DNA of 64,000 nt from Actinoallomurus iriomotensis (GCF_030269445.1 NZ_BSTJ01000009.1:310001-374000); one strand, 5' to 3'; positions 27,122 through 35,151 are shown, counted from the first letter of the stretch. Notes: a model not told the origin generated them from the letters alone. Numbers and translations are program-made.

Positions 27122-27793
27122 CTAAAGGCTGTCCTGCAAGGTGGAGAAGTAGCGGTCGAGCGCGATGCTCATGTGCTTCTTGTCGGCGCTGAGGTCGAGC
27201 GTGTCCGCGATGCTCAGAGCGCGGGCGTCGTCCGACCAGTGGCGATGGTGCGCCCAGGCCGCGAAGGCATCGGCGAAGGTCTCCTGCCGTCCGGCGACGC
27301 CGGGCTGAGCGCGGTAAGGCGACAGCGCTCCGAGCCGGTCGTACAGGTCGGTGAACTCTTTCGAGCCGGACCAGAGGCCGCCGGCGAAGTCGACGGCATG
27401 GCCGAACTCATGGAGCGCCGAGAGCCGTGGGCGGTCATGGCCGCTGATGACCAGCCGTCGCGTCTCAGTGTCGAGCAGTCCTGGCACCTGCGCCCACGTC
27501 GAGCCTGCCGGCCAGCCGCGCGGGGTCTGTCCACGCAGCTCGGGCATGACGTCGGTGACCGGGCCGTCGACGATGTCGATACCGCCCTCGGGATGACCCC
27601 TGAGGTATTCGGCGACATGGGCGTGGAAGGGGCCGGGGACGTCCTCCAGGTCAATGAGGTGCCGGAGGGTGACCTGTGAGCTTCCGACGACCCTGAGCCG
27701 GGCGCCGTAGACGCCGGACAGGAATGTGCTGGGGACGCCGACCCGGGCGGGCGACGGCGAGTGGAGCGCGCCGAAGTCCGCGGCGCCGGGCAC
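27122..27793 (-). CDS. Zinc metallopeptidase-like protein with HEFGH motif (lethal-factor/PPEP-like fold)
   Basis: The 223-residue reading has the zinc-binding motif HEFGHAVDFAGG and, about 45 residues later, RQETFADAFAAW, where a Glu would be the third ligand. This spacing is that of anthrax lethal-factor-type and Pro-Pro endopeptidases. No signal peptide is seen. The GTG at 27793 has no ribosome-binding site, while AAGGAG lies six bases before an ATT at 27847 that would add 18 residues (SSVERTVFERAAEYFRA) in frame, so the true start may be non-canonical. It sits just past the MOSC gene with a 53-codon gene behind it. A toxin-like effector or a housekeeping minigluzincin are both possible. 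Confidence 0.75.
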   Translation of the reverse strand: MPGAADFGALHSPSPARVGVPSTFLSGVYGARLRVVGSSQVTLRHLIDLEDVPGPFHAHVAEYLRGHPEGGIDIVDGPVTDVMPELRGQTPRGWPAGSTWAQVPGLLDTETRRLVISGHDRPRLSALHEFGHAVDFAGGLWSGSKEFTDLYDRLGALSPYRAQPGVAGRQETFADAFAAWAHHRHWSDDARALSIADTLDLSADKKHMSIALDRYFSTLQDSL

Positions 27794-27877
27794 GGCGCGA
27801 AAGTACTCCGCGGCTCTCTCGAAGACGGTGCGTTCGACGGAGGAAATCGGCGTCTCCTTCCGAGTCGCGCCGCCGTC

Positions 27878-28687
27878 TCAGGAGGGCGTGCTCGAGGGCG
27901 AGGCCCGTACGGTGTCACCTACACGGATGGTGCCACAGGTGCGCGGGATGCCGTTCTGGCCGAAGAACACCCCGCGGCTGCCGTCCTCGTCGCGCGCCGT
28001 GCGGTAGGTCGCGAGCGTGCGCAGCGGTTCGCGGCCGCGCAGGCCCGTCTCCTGGTCCGTGGTGGTGATCACGCAGCGGTCGCAGGCCCGGACGAGCTCG
28101 ATCTCCACCGGGCCGATCCACAGCCGCCGCACCGAGTCCTCGCCGAAGGGGCCGAGGCCCTCGACGACGATGCTGGGACGGAAGCGGTCCATCGGCAGCG
28201 GCTCATCGAGCCGGCCGTTCAGGTCCGCCAGCGACTCGGCCGAGATCACGAGGAGCGGATAGCCGTCGGCGTAGGCGACCGTGCCCCCGCCGCGCGACGT
28301 CTCCCGGCGGCCCGCGAACCGTACGAGGCGGCACTCGACGTCGAGGAGGGCCCCGAACCAGTCGGCCGCCTCGTCGCCCTGGTCGACACCCTGGCACGTC
28401 GTACGCGGCAGCCGGACCTCGCGGAGCGGCCCGTCGGAGCGTGCCTCGTGGACGAGGGGCGTCACCGCGTCCAGGGCGTCCACGACGAGCTTCTGGCCGT
28501 CGTAGGAGGGCCGCAGCCGCGCCATGCGGGGCACCTCGCGCTGGGACAGCCGCGCCCCGTCGGGCCGGATGAGGATGAACTCGCGGTCGTACCGGATGCC
28601 CGTCGGGGTCACCTCGGCGGTCGTCAGCCCGGTCCCCCCGCCGCTCTTCAGGGGATAGACGGTGAGCTCCCGGACGACCGCTCTCAC
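27878..28687 (-). CDS. MOSC domain-containing protein (MOSC_N + MOSC)
   Basis: The protein starts VRELTVYPLKSGGG, the usual MOSC N-terminal beta-barrel, followed by a MOSC domain with RFRPSIVVEGL, the conserved Cys in ACDRCVITTTDQETG, and QNGIPRTCG. MOSC proteins bind the molybdenum cofactor and reduce N-hydroxylated compounds (mARC/YcbX group) or carry sulfur. GTG at 28687 overlaps the purB stop by 4 bp (GTGA), so it is translationally coupled to purB; the in-frame extension to 28750 is not credible. The product is 269 residues. Confidence 0.9.
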   Translation of the reverse strand: MRAVVRELTVYPLKSGGGTGLTTAEVTPTGIRYDREFILIRPDGARLSQREVPRMARLRPSYDGQKLVVDALDAVTPLVHEARSDGPLREVRLPRTTCQGVDQGDEAADWFGALLDVECRLVRFAGRRETSRGGGTVAYADGYPLLVISAESLADLNGRLDEPLPMDRFRPSIVVEGLGPFGEDSVRRLWIGPVEIELVRACDRCVITTTDQETGLRGREPLRTLATYRTARDEDGSRGVFFGQNGIPRTCGTIRVGDTVRASPSSTPS

Positions 28688-30000
28688 GTCAGTGCCGCCA
28701 GGCGGTCGAACATCCCCGACAGCCGTTCGACGTAACGCTCCGGGCGGCACACCTCGTCGAGCCGCGCCTCGTCGAGGGTCTGCCCGGCGTCCGTGGCGTG
28801 GCGGCGCAGGGTCTCCCGGAACGGCACCCCGGTCTCCCAGGTCTCCATCGCCGCGCGCTGGACCAGCGGGTACGCCTCGTCGTCACGCGACATCCCGGCG
28901 TTCACCAGTTCGAGCAGCACCGTGCTCGTGTAGATCAGGCCGCCGGTGGAGTCGAGGTTGGCCCGCATCCGCTCGCGGTCGACGACGAGGCCGGTGACCA
29001 GCCGCTGCGTCAGGTTGAGCATGTAGTCGAGCGCGATCGAGGCGTCCGGCAGCGCGATCCGCTCGGTGGAGGAGTGGGAGATGTCCCGCTCGTGCCACAG
29101 CGGTATGCCCTCCATCACCGGCGTGACCTGGGCGCGCACGATCCGCGCCATGCCCGCCAGCCGTTCGGACATGATCGGGTTCTTCTTGTGCGGCATGGCG
29201 GAGGAACCCTTCTGCCCCCGGCCGAACGGCTCCCACAGCTCGCGCACCTCCGTGCGCTGGCCGTGCCGCACCTCCAGGGCGATCGCCTCGCACACGGTCG
29301 CCATGATCGCCAGCGCGGACGCCCACTCGGTGATGCCGTCGCGCATGACCACCTGCGTGGACACGTCCGCGGGCCGCAGCCCGAGCGCCTCCGCGACGTA
29401 CCGCTCCACCTCCGGGTCGATGTTGGAGTACGTGCCGACCGCGCCGGAGATCGCGCAGACCCCGACGGCCTCGCGGGCCCGCCGCAGCCGGTCGCGCGAG
29501 CGCGCCATCGCGAACGCGAAGTCGGCCACCCGGTGCCCCCACACGTCGGGCTCGCCGTGGATGCCGTGCGTACGGCCGACGCGCAGCGTGTCGCGGTGCT
29601 CCAGAGCGTGGTCGCGCAGCGCCGCCACCAGCGCGTCCGCCTTGACCAGCAGCAGGTCGGTGGCCTCGGTGAGCTGGAGCGCCAGCGCGGTGTCGAGCAG
29701 GTCCGAGGAGGTCATGCCGAAGTGGACGTACGCGGCGGCCTCGCGCGGCACGGTGTTGTCCGCCCAGGCGCTGAGGAACGCGATCACGTCGTGCTGGGTG
29801 GTCGCCTCGATCTCGGCGACCCGCTCGGGCGCCGGTGGCGGAGCGGAACGCACCGGCTCGACGGCGTCGGCCGGGACCGTGCCCGCCTTCGCGTGCGCCT
29901 CCAGCACAAGGGTTTCCACCTTGCACCACAGCTCGTACTTGTGCGCGTCGCTCCAGACGCGGCCCATCTCCGGGAGGGTGTAGCGCTCGATCACCCTCAC
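28684..30000 (-). CDS. purB: Adenylosuccinate lyase
   Basis: PurB cleaves adenylosuccinate to AMP and SAICAR to AICAR, two steps of purine synthesis. The 438-residue protein carries the fumarase-superfamily signature SSAMPHKKNPIMSE (about 261-274), the catalytic His segment in GRTHGIHGEPDVWGH, and TSSDLLDTALALQL. The N-terminus begins MRVIERYTLPEMGRVWSD. Upstream purD is 96 bp away on the same strand, and the MOSC gene overlaps the stop by 4 bp. Together they look like a pur operon. Confidence 0.97.
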   Translation of the reverse strand: MRVIERYTLPEMGRVWSDAHKYELWCKVETLVLEAHAKAGTVPADAVEPVRSAPPPAPERVAEIEATTQHDVIAFLSAWADNTVPREAAAYVHFGMTSSDLLDTALALQLTEATDLLLVKADALVAALRDHALEHRDTLRVGRTHGIHGEPDVWGHRVADFAFAMARSRDRLRRAREAVGVCAISGAVGTYSNIDPEVERYVAEALGLRPADVSTQVVMRDGITEWASALAIMATVCEAIALEVRHGQRTEVRELWEPFGRGQKGSSAMPHKKNPIMSERLAGMARIVRAQVTPVMEGIPLWHERDISHSSTERIALPDASIALDYMLNLTQRLVTGLVVDRERMRANLDSTGGLIYTSTVLLELVNAGMSRDDEAYPLVQRAAMETWETGVPFRETLRRHATDAGQTLDEARLDEVCRPERYVERLSGMFDRLAALT

Positions 30001-30096
30001 AGTCTCCCAGGTCCGGCCCTGGAGCCGGTCGTCGCGGGTCGCCGGACCTCTAGGAGCAGTCGAACCGGTGGTCGTAGAGGAGATCCATCGCCGGAC

Positions 30097-31332
30097 TCAG
30101 GCGCGTGCGGCGATGTCGGTGCGGTAGTGGGCGCCGCGCAACCGGACGCGGTCGACGGCCGCGTAGGCGCGTGCGCGGGCCGTCGCGACGTCGGGGCCGG
30201 TGCCGACCACGTTGAGCACCCGGCCGCCACCGGTGACCGGGAGGCCGCGTTCGAGCTTGGTGCCCGCGTGCAGGACGTACGCGCCCTCGACCTCGGCGGC
30301 CTCCTCCAGACCGGCGATCGGGTCGCCCGTGACGGGCTTCTCCGGGTAGTTCTCCGCGGCGATCACGACGGTGACGGCGGCGCCGGGGTGCCACTCGATC
30401 GGCGGTGCCGAGTCGAGGCTGCCGACCGCGCAGGCCTCCAGCAGGCCGCCCAGGGGCGTGGCCAGCCGGTCGAGGACGACCTGGGTCTCCGGGTCGCCGA
30501 ACCGGGCGTTGAACTCGATCACGCGCGGCCCGTCGGTGGTCAGCACGAGTCCCGCGTACAGCACGCCGACGTACGGCGTCTCGCGGCGGCGCAGTTCGTC
30601 GACGGTCGGCTGGATGATCCGCTCGACCACGTGGGCGGCCAGGTCCGGCGGCGCCCAGGGCAGCGGAGCGTAGGCGCCCATGCCGCCGGTGTTGGGGCCC
30701 TCGTCGCCGTCGAGGGCGCGCTTGAAGTCCTGTGCCGGCAGCAGCGGCACCACGGTGACGCCGTCGGTCAGCGCGAACACCGAGACCTCGGGGCCGTCGA
30801 GGTACTCCTCGACGACCACCCGGTCGCAGGAGTCCGCGTGCCGCTCGGCGAGTTCACGGTCGTCGGTGACGACGACGCCCTTGCCCGCGGCGAGGCCGTC
30901 GTCCTTGACCACGTACGGCGGCCCGAACTCGTCGAGGGCCTCGCGTACCTGGCCGGAGTCCTCGCAGACGCGTGCGGCCGCGGTCGGGACCCCGGCCTCG
31001 GCCATGACCTCCTTGGCGAACGCCTTGGAGCCCTCGATCTTCGCCGCTTCGCGGTCGGGTCCGAAGCACAGCAGCCCCGCCCGGCGTACGGCGTCGGCGA
31101 CCCCGTGGACCAGCGGAAGCTCGGGTCCGATCACCACCAGCCGGGTGTCGAGCCGCTGCGCGAGCTCGACCACGGCGACCGGGTCGGTCGGATCGAGGAC
31201 GTGGTTGTCCGCGAGTGCGGCCGTGCCGGGGTTGCCGGGGGCACAGTGCAACGCGGTGACATTGGGATCAAGGGCGAGGGAGCGGATCAGGGCATGCTCG
31301 CGTCCGCCCGAGCCGAGAACGAGGACTCGCAC
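30097..31332 (-). CDS. purD: Phosphoribosylamine-glycine ligase
   Basis: PurD (GARS) ligates glycine to phosphoribosylamine with ATP. The 411-residue ATP-grasp protein shows the N-terminal MRVLVLGSGGREHAL, the ATP-grasp signature PYVVKDDGLAAGKGVVV and the metal-binding RFGDPETQVVL near 290. Length and order fit family norms. It precedes purB on the same strand with 96 bp between them. The ATG follows directly upstream DNA that also carries the corA leader on the other strand. Confidence 0.97.
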   Translation of the reverse strand: MRVLVLGSGGREHALIRSLALDPNVTALHCAPGNPGTAALADNHVLDPTDPVAVVELAQRLDTRLVVIGPELPLVHGVADAVRRAGLLCFGPDREAAKIEGSKAFAKEVMAEAGVPTAAARVCEDSGQVREALDEFGPPYVVKDDGLAAGKGVVVTDDRELAERHADSCDRVVVEEYLDGPEVSVFALTDGVTVVPLLPAQDFKRALDGDEGPNTGGMGAYAPLPWAPPDLAAHVVERIIQPTVDELRRRETPYVGVLYAGLVLTTDGPRVIEFNARFGDPETQVVLDRLATPLGGLLEACAVGSLDSAPPIEWHPGAAVTVVIAAENYPEKPVTGDPIAGLEEAAEVEGAYVLHAGTKLERGLPVTGGGRVLNVVGTGPDVATARARAYAAVDRVRLRGAHYRTDIAARA

Positions 31333-31552
31333 CCCCAGAGCCTATCCAGAACCGGATACCCCGCAGTGCCCGATCACCAGGAGGGAAGCGATGGGACGAT
31401 GAGGTTGTTGTAGCGGGGGTATGCCGGTCGGTCGTTCACCGACGGCGACCGGGGGGCCCGACAAAAAGTTCGGGCACCATGTGAACCCGGAGCCCCATAC
31501 GGGCGTCTTCTTACCCGGTATAGCCTTGAGCTCGGCTCTGGCGCCAACGGAC

Positions 31553-31620
31553 CTAAGGAGGTGGTTGTGATGAGTCCTGGTGATCCTTGCGGAAACGCCG
31601 AGATTCCTCCTAGTACCACC
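31553..31620 (+). promoter_or_regulatory. Candidate leader-RNA switch of corA
   Basis: The Shine-Dalgarno of the leader ORF (CTAAGGAGG, 31553-31561) is complementary to CCTCCTAG (31606-31613) within the leader peptide, with one bulge, and GGTGGT (31560-31565) can pair with ACCACC (31615-31620). The two pairings are mutually exclusive. The rest of the 388-bp gap (31333-31720) shows no other gene. Confidence 0.45.
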
Positions 31621-31668
31621 CCCTCTACTCGGCGTCCGGCCGCTCGCTGCGCGCGCTCCCCGTTCTAG
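31570..31668 (+). CDS. Proline-rich 32-aa leader peptide upstream of corA
   Basis: An ATG at 31570, eight bases after AGGAGG, opens a 32-codon frame: SPGDPCGNAEIPPSTTPST, then an Arg/Ala/Pro-rich end. It ends 52 bp before the corA ATG. About half of codons 2-20 end in T, unlike the GC-ending codons of the neighbouring genes, so the nucleotide sequence itself seems conserved. Proline-rich leader peptides control Mg2+ transporters in enterobacteria (MgtL-type). An equivalent role here is inference. Confidence 0.55.
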   Translation: MSPGDPCGNAEIPPSTTPSTRRPAARCARSPF

Positions 31669-31720
31669 CTCGGGCTGACGCGCGGACAGGCGCGTGTGCC
31701 GGGCCGGGGAAGGACCCCCC

Positions 31721-32836
31721 ATGGCCATGACAAAGGTTCGTCCGACCCGCGCTACCCGCGTTCTCCTCAAGCCACTGGCCCGCCCCGGGCGCGGCGCCCC
31801 TCGCGTCGCCGCCCGCCGGAGCTCGGCCGTCATCGACTGGGCCGCCTACATCGACGGCAAGCGCGTCGACACCCCCGACGTCGCGGACGCCGTGCAGCTC
31901 GTACGCGCCCCGCAGTCCTCCGAATACGCCACCAACCTGCACACCGACGCGGAGAGCCGCTTCGTGTGGGTCGGCCTGCACGAGCCGGACGCGTCCGAGC
32001 TCGAGCGGCTGGCCGAGGTGTTCGGCCTGCACCCGCTCGCCGTCGAGGACGCCATCCACGCCCACCAGCGCCCCAAGTTCGAGCGCTACGACGACGTGCA
32101 GTTCTTCGTGATGAAGACGGTCGGCTACGTCGAGCGCGGCGACGCCGACGTCGTGCAGACCGGCGAGATCGCCATCTTCTGCGGCCCCGACTTCGTCGTC
32201 ACCGTGCGCCACGGCGACCATGGCGCCCTCGGCCCGGTGCGCATGCGGCTGGAGGAGAGCCCCGAGCGGCTCGCCCTGGGCCCGGCCGCCGTCCTGCACG
32301 CCATCGCCGACCGGGTGGTGGACGAGTACATCTCCGTCGCCGCGGCCGTGCAGGAGGACATCGACGACGTCGAGGAGTGCGTCTTCTCCGCCGACGCCAC
32401 CAACCAGGCCGAGCGGATCTACCGTCTCAAGCGCGAGGTCATCCACCTCAAGCGCGCCGTCGGCCCGCTGGCCGGCCCGATGCGCAACCTGGCGAGCCGC
32501 CGGTTCGTGCCCGCGGAGATCCGGGAGTACTTCCGCGACGTCGACGACCACCTTTCCCGCGTACGGGAACAGGTCGAGTCGTGCGACGAGCTGCTCACCC
32601 CGATCCTGCAGGCGCACCTCACCCAGGTGACCGTCACCGACAACCACGACATGCGCAAGATCTCCGCATGGGCGGCGATCCTCGCGCTGCCGACCGCGAT
32701 CACCGGCATCTACGGGATGAACTTCTCCCACATGCCGGAGCTGCACTGGAAGTACGGCTACGCGCTGGTGCTCGGCATCATCGCGGCCTCCTGTTTCACG
32801 CTCTACCGCCGCTTCCGCCGCACCGGCTGGCTCTGA
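31721..32836 (+). CDS. corA: CorA-type magnesium/cobalt transporter
   Basis: This 371-residue protein has the cytoplasmic alpha/beta domain, long helices and two C-terminal membrane helices with the selectivity-filter motif YGMNF (residues about 325). CorA is the main Mg2+ channel of many bacteria and closes when intracellular Mg2+ is bound. ATG at 31721 follows GGGAAGGA; the longer in-frame start at 31694 is less likely. A 388-bp leader with a short peptide ORF precedes it, which suggests control by attenuation or ribosome events. Confidence 0.95.
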   Translation: MAMTKVRPTRATRVLLKPLARPGRGAPRVAARRSSAVIDWAAYIDGKRVDTPDVADAVQLVRAPQSSEYATNLHTDAESRFVWVGLHEPDASELERLAEVFGLHPLAVEDAIHAHQRPKFERYDDVQFFVMKTVGYVERGDADVVQTGEIAIFCGPDFVVTVRHGDHGALGPVRMRLEESPERLALGPAAVLHAIADRVVDEYISVAAAVQEDIDDVEECVFSADATNQAERIYRLKREVIHLKRAVGPLAGPMRNLASRRFVPAEIREYFRDVDDHLSRVREQVESCDELLTPILQAHLTQVTVTDNHDMRKISAWAAILALPTAITGIYGMNFSHMPELHWKYGYALVLGIIAASCFTLYRRFRRTGWL

Positions 32837-32852
32837 CCGGCCTGCCGGGCCC

Positions 32853-33560
32853 GTGTGGGAGAGGGTCTCGATCGGCCGGGGCGGGGCGCGGGTCAGCCGC
32901 CACGGCGGGGTCTATCGCAAGGAGTCCGACGACCCGCGGATCGATCTCGTGGCGGAGGGCGAGCGCCTGGCGTGGCTGCGGCGGCAGGGCGTTCCCGCCG
33001 CCGAAGTGCTCGACTGCCGGCCCGGGCTGCTGGTCACCGCCGAGGTGCCCGGCCGGTCGGCGGCCGAGCCGTGGCCGGTGGCGGATCGCCCGCGCGTCGT
33101 CGACGCGCTCGCCGACCTGACGCGGGCCCTGCACACCCTGCCGGTCGCGGACTGCCCGTTCGACCGGCGGCTCGCGGTGACCGTCCCGTGGGCGCTGGCG
33201 GCCGAGTTCGACCTGGCCGGCCTGGACGACGAACGCCGCGGCCGGACCCGCGAGGAACTGGTCGCCGAGCTCCTCGCCACCCGGCCCCGCGAGGAGGACC
33301 AGGCGGTCTGCCACGGCGACCTGTGCGTGCCGAACGTGCTGTTCGACCCCGGAACGTGCGAGGTGACCGGCGTGATCGACACCGACCGCCTCGGCGTCGC
33401 GGACCGCTGGACCGACCTGGCGATCGTCACGCGTTCGCTGACCGCCCGCTACAACGCGCAGTACGGCCCATGGGCGGCCGAGCGCTTTCTCGACCGCTAC
33501 GGCATCGCGCCGGACCCCCAGAAGATCGCCTTCTACCGGCTGCTGGACGAGTTCGGCTGA
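32853..33560 (+). CDS. APH(3')-family phosphotransferase-like protein
   Basis: The 235-residue protein is an aminoglycoside phosphotransferase-type kinase of the short APH(3') branch: CHGDLCVPNVLFD holds the catalytic Asp and Asn, followed by VTGVIDTDRLGVADRW with the metal-binding Asp. Members phosphorylate antibiotics or small sugars; many chromosomal relatives have no known drug substrate. GTG at 32853 lies 16 bp after the corA stop, so it may be co-transcribed. Resistance should not be assumed. Confidence 0.87.
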   Translation: MWERVSIGRGGARVSRHGGVYRKESDDPRIDLVAEGERLAWLRRQGVPAAEVLDCRPGLLVTAEVPGRSAAEPWPVADRPRVVDALADLTRALHTLPVADCPFDRRLAVTVPWALAAEFDLAGLDDERRGRTREELVAELLATRPREEDQAVCHGDLCVPNVLFDPGTCEVTGVIDTDRLGVADRWTDLAIVTRSLTARYNAQYGPWAAERFLDRYGIAPDPQKIAFYRLLDEFG

Positions 33561-33585
33561 CGCTCCTCCCGGCGCGGCATCGTAC

Positions 33586-33678
33586 GGAGGCGGTCAGGGT
33601 GGCCCGTGACGACGGCGTCGCCGCCGGACGCGGCGTACCGGGCGCTCTCCGCCGGATCGTTCACCGTCCACACTGACC
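33586..33678. repeat. Displaced, drifted copy of the glpQ 3' end (scar copy)
   Basis: On the minus strand one frame reads VWTVNDPAESARYAASGGDA, then VVTGHPDRLR. The intact glpQ ends VWTVNDPVEMARYVAFGADA, then IVTDYPDRLR. The matching stretch is in the same orientation as glpQ and about 760 bp further on, with the membrane-protein gene between. It overlaps the end of that gene in another frame. Confidence 0.82.
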
Positions 33679-34316
33679 GCGGCCGGCAGCCGCGAGCGGT
33701 CGCATCCGCCGTACCGGCCGGCCGTGGGGCAGGAGACCCAATCGTTGATCGCCGTGACGGCGGCGGCCGGGTCGGCGGCGCGCATGTGGATCCGCCGGTG
33801 GCGGTCGCCCGGCTCCGGGAACCGCGGCGGCCTCTCGTGCCTGCGGGGTACGAGCCAGATCCAGGTGCCGCCCCGGCGGCGCCTGGCCGATGTGAAGATG
33901 TGCTCCTCGGTCAGGAGGATCGCCACGTTCAGCGGCTCGCGGTACGGCGACAGCTCGGCGGTGTCGTACCCGGCCTGAGCGCTCCCGTCCAGGCGTTCGG
34001 CCCCGGCGATGATCTCGCGTCGGATCCGGGCCGCCCCGCGGAGCAGGGCCGCGTCGTGGACGACCAGTGCCTCCGGGCCGAGGGCGAGGCGGGGGCGGCT
34101 CACCAGCGCGCGTACCGTCTGCGCCTGCGCCGGCACGGTGACGGCGGACGCCGCGCCACCGAGCACCGCGACGGTGAGTTCCAGCGGCCCCCCTTCTCCC
34201 GCGACGGCGTCCAGGACGAAGGCCACGGCCGCCAGGGGCAACCCGAGGCCCCACGGCACAAGGGCGACGACGGCGAACGCGCCACGCCATCGCGACCGCA
34301 GGACACGGATGACCAC
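33594..34316 (-). CDS. Two-helix membrane protein, unknown; C-terminus read from glpQ-derived DNA
   Basis: This 240-residue protein has two hydrophobic helices near the N-terminus (about 12-35 and 45-65) and a cytoplasmic domain with EEHIFTSARRRRGGTWIWLVPRR that resembles the PH-like domain of small actinobacterial membrane proteins. It starts with GTG at 34316, 4 bp after the glpQ stop. The last 25-30 residues (after about CDRSRLPAA) are Arg-rich and are read out of frame from a displaced copy of the glpQ 3' end, so the original stop codon is probably lost. Function unknown. Confidence 0.7.
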   Translation of the reverse strand: MVIRVLRSRWRGAFAVVALVPWGLGLPLAAVAFVLDAVAGEGGPLELTVAVLGGAASAVTVPAQAQTVRALVSRPRLALGPEALVVHDAALLRGAARIRREIIAGAERLDGSAQAGYDTAELSPYREPLNVAILLTEEHIFTSARRRRGGTWIWLVPRRHERPPRFPEPGDRHRRIHMRAADPAAAVTAINDWVSCPTAGRYGGCDRSRLPAAVSVDGERSGGERPVRRVRRRRRRHGPP

Positions 34317-34320
34317 GGTC

Positions 34321-35151
34321 TCACTCTCGGCGGCCGACCACGTCGCGGAGGCGATCCGGGTAGTCCGTGACGATGGCGTCGGCGCCGAACGCGACGTACC
34401 GCGCCATCTCGACCGGGTCGTTCACCGTCCACACGACCACGGCCAGCCCGCGGTCGTGCGCGGCGGCGACCAGCTCCGGAGTGACCATGACCCGCTTGGG
34501 CGAGATCATCGTGGCGCCCGCGGCCGCCGCGGCGGCGACCAGGCCGCCGGCCGGGTCGTGCCCGGCCATCCACGATGCTTCGAGTGTGTCCGGCTCGACC
34601 AGCGCGATCCGCTCGCCGCTGGGCAGCAGCCCGCGGGCGACGCCGAGGACCCGCCAGTCGAACGCCAGAAGCCGCGAACGCTCGGTGAGCCCGTAGGAGT
34701 CGAGGACCTTCACGGCGGCGGTGGTGATCGTCTCGACCTCGGGCCAGGACGGGTCGGTCTTGATCTCGACGGCGAGCCGTACGTCGTGCGGGGCGAAGAG
34801 CTCGCAGGCCTCGGCCAGCGTGGGCACCCGGGCCCCGGGCAGCGGCGTCTGCGTCTCGGCGAACCGCGGATGCGGGACACCCGCGTCGACGGTCTTGACC
34901 TGCGCGAGCGTGAGCTCGCGTATCGGCCGGCCGACATAGGGGTACATCGGGTCCCCCGGCCGGCACGGCTCACGGTCGCGTACGGTGTCGCCGCGCAGCG
35001 CCTGGTCGTGGTGCAGCACCGGCACGCCGTCGGCGGTCAGGCCGACGTCCAGCTCCACCACGTCGACGCCGAGCTCCAGCGTCCGCGCGAACCCCGGCAG
35101 GGTGTTCTCCGGCCACAGCCCCCGCGCACCACGATGCCCCTGGATCTCCAC
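34321..35151 (-). CDS. glpQ: Glycerophosphodiester phosphodiesterase
   Basis: This 276-residue GDPD TIM barrel starts MEIQGHRGARGLWPENTLPGF, with the catalytic HRG and EN residues, then VELDVGLTADGVPVLHHD (metal-binding Glu, Asp and catalytic His) and a C-terminal VVWTVNDPVEMARYVAFGAD. It hydrolyses glycerophosphodiesters to glycerol-3-phosphate and alcohols. There is no signal peptide, so it is cytoplasmic (UgpQ-like). The membrane-protein gene follows by 4 bp and a drifted copy of this gene's 3' end lies beyond it. Confidence 0.93.
   Translation of the reverse strand: MEIQGHRGARGLWPENTLPGFARTLELGVDVVELDVGLTADGVPVLHHDQALRGDTVRDREPCRPGDPMYPYVGRPIRELTLAQVKTVDAGVPHPRFAETQTPLPGARVPTLAEACELFAPHDVRLAVEIKTDPSWPEVETITTAAVKVLDSYGLTERSRLLAFDWRVLGVARGLLPSGERIALVEPDTLEASWMAGHDPAGGLVAAAAAAGATMISPKRVMVTPELVAAAHDRGLAVVVWTVNDPVEMARYVAFGADAIVTDYPDRLRDVVGRRE
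34346..34440. repeat. glpQ 3' end (intact copy of the direct repeat)
   Basis: This is the in-gene copy corresponding to 33586-33678. Both share GTTCACCGTCCACAC and CGTGACGA blocks in the same order, and the similarity looks near 80% over about 80 bp by eye. Confidence 0.82.

Noticed and set aside
28798-31413. 871-codon open frame antisense to purB and purD
   Set aside because: Both strands' real genes are confirmed by strong enzyme motifs; the antisense frame is a product of high GC content.
31333-31560. M-box magnesium riboswitch before corA
   Set aside because: The conserved M-box core could not be found; only the leader ORF and its pairing were supported.
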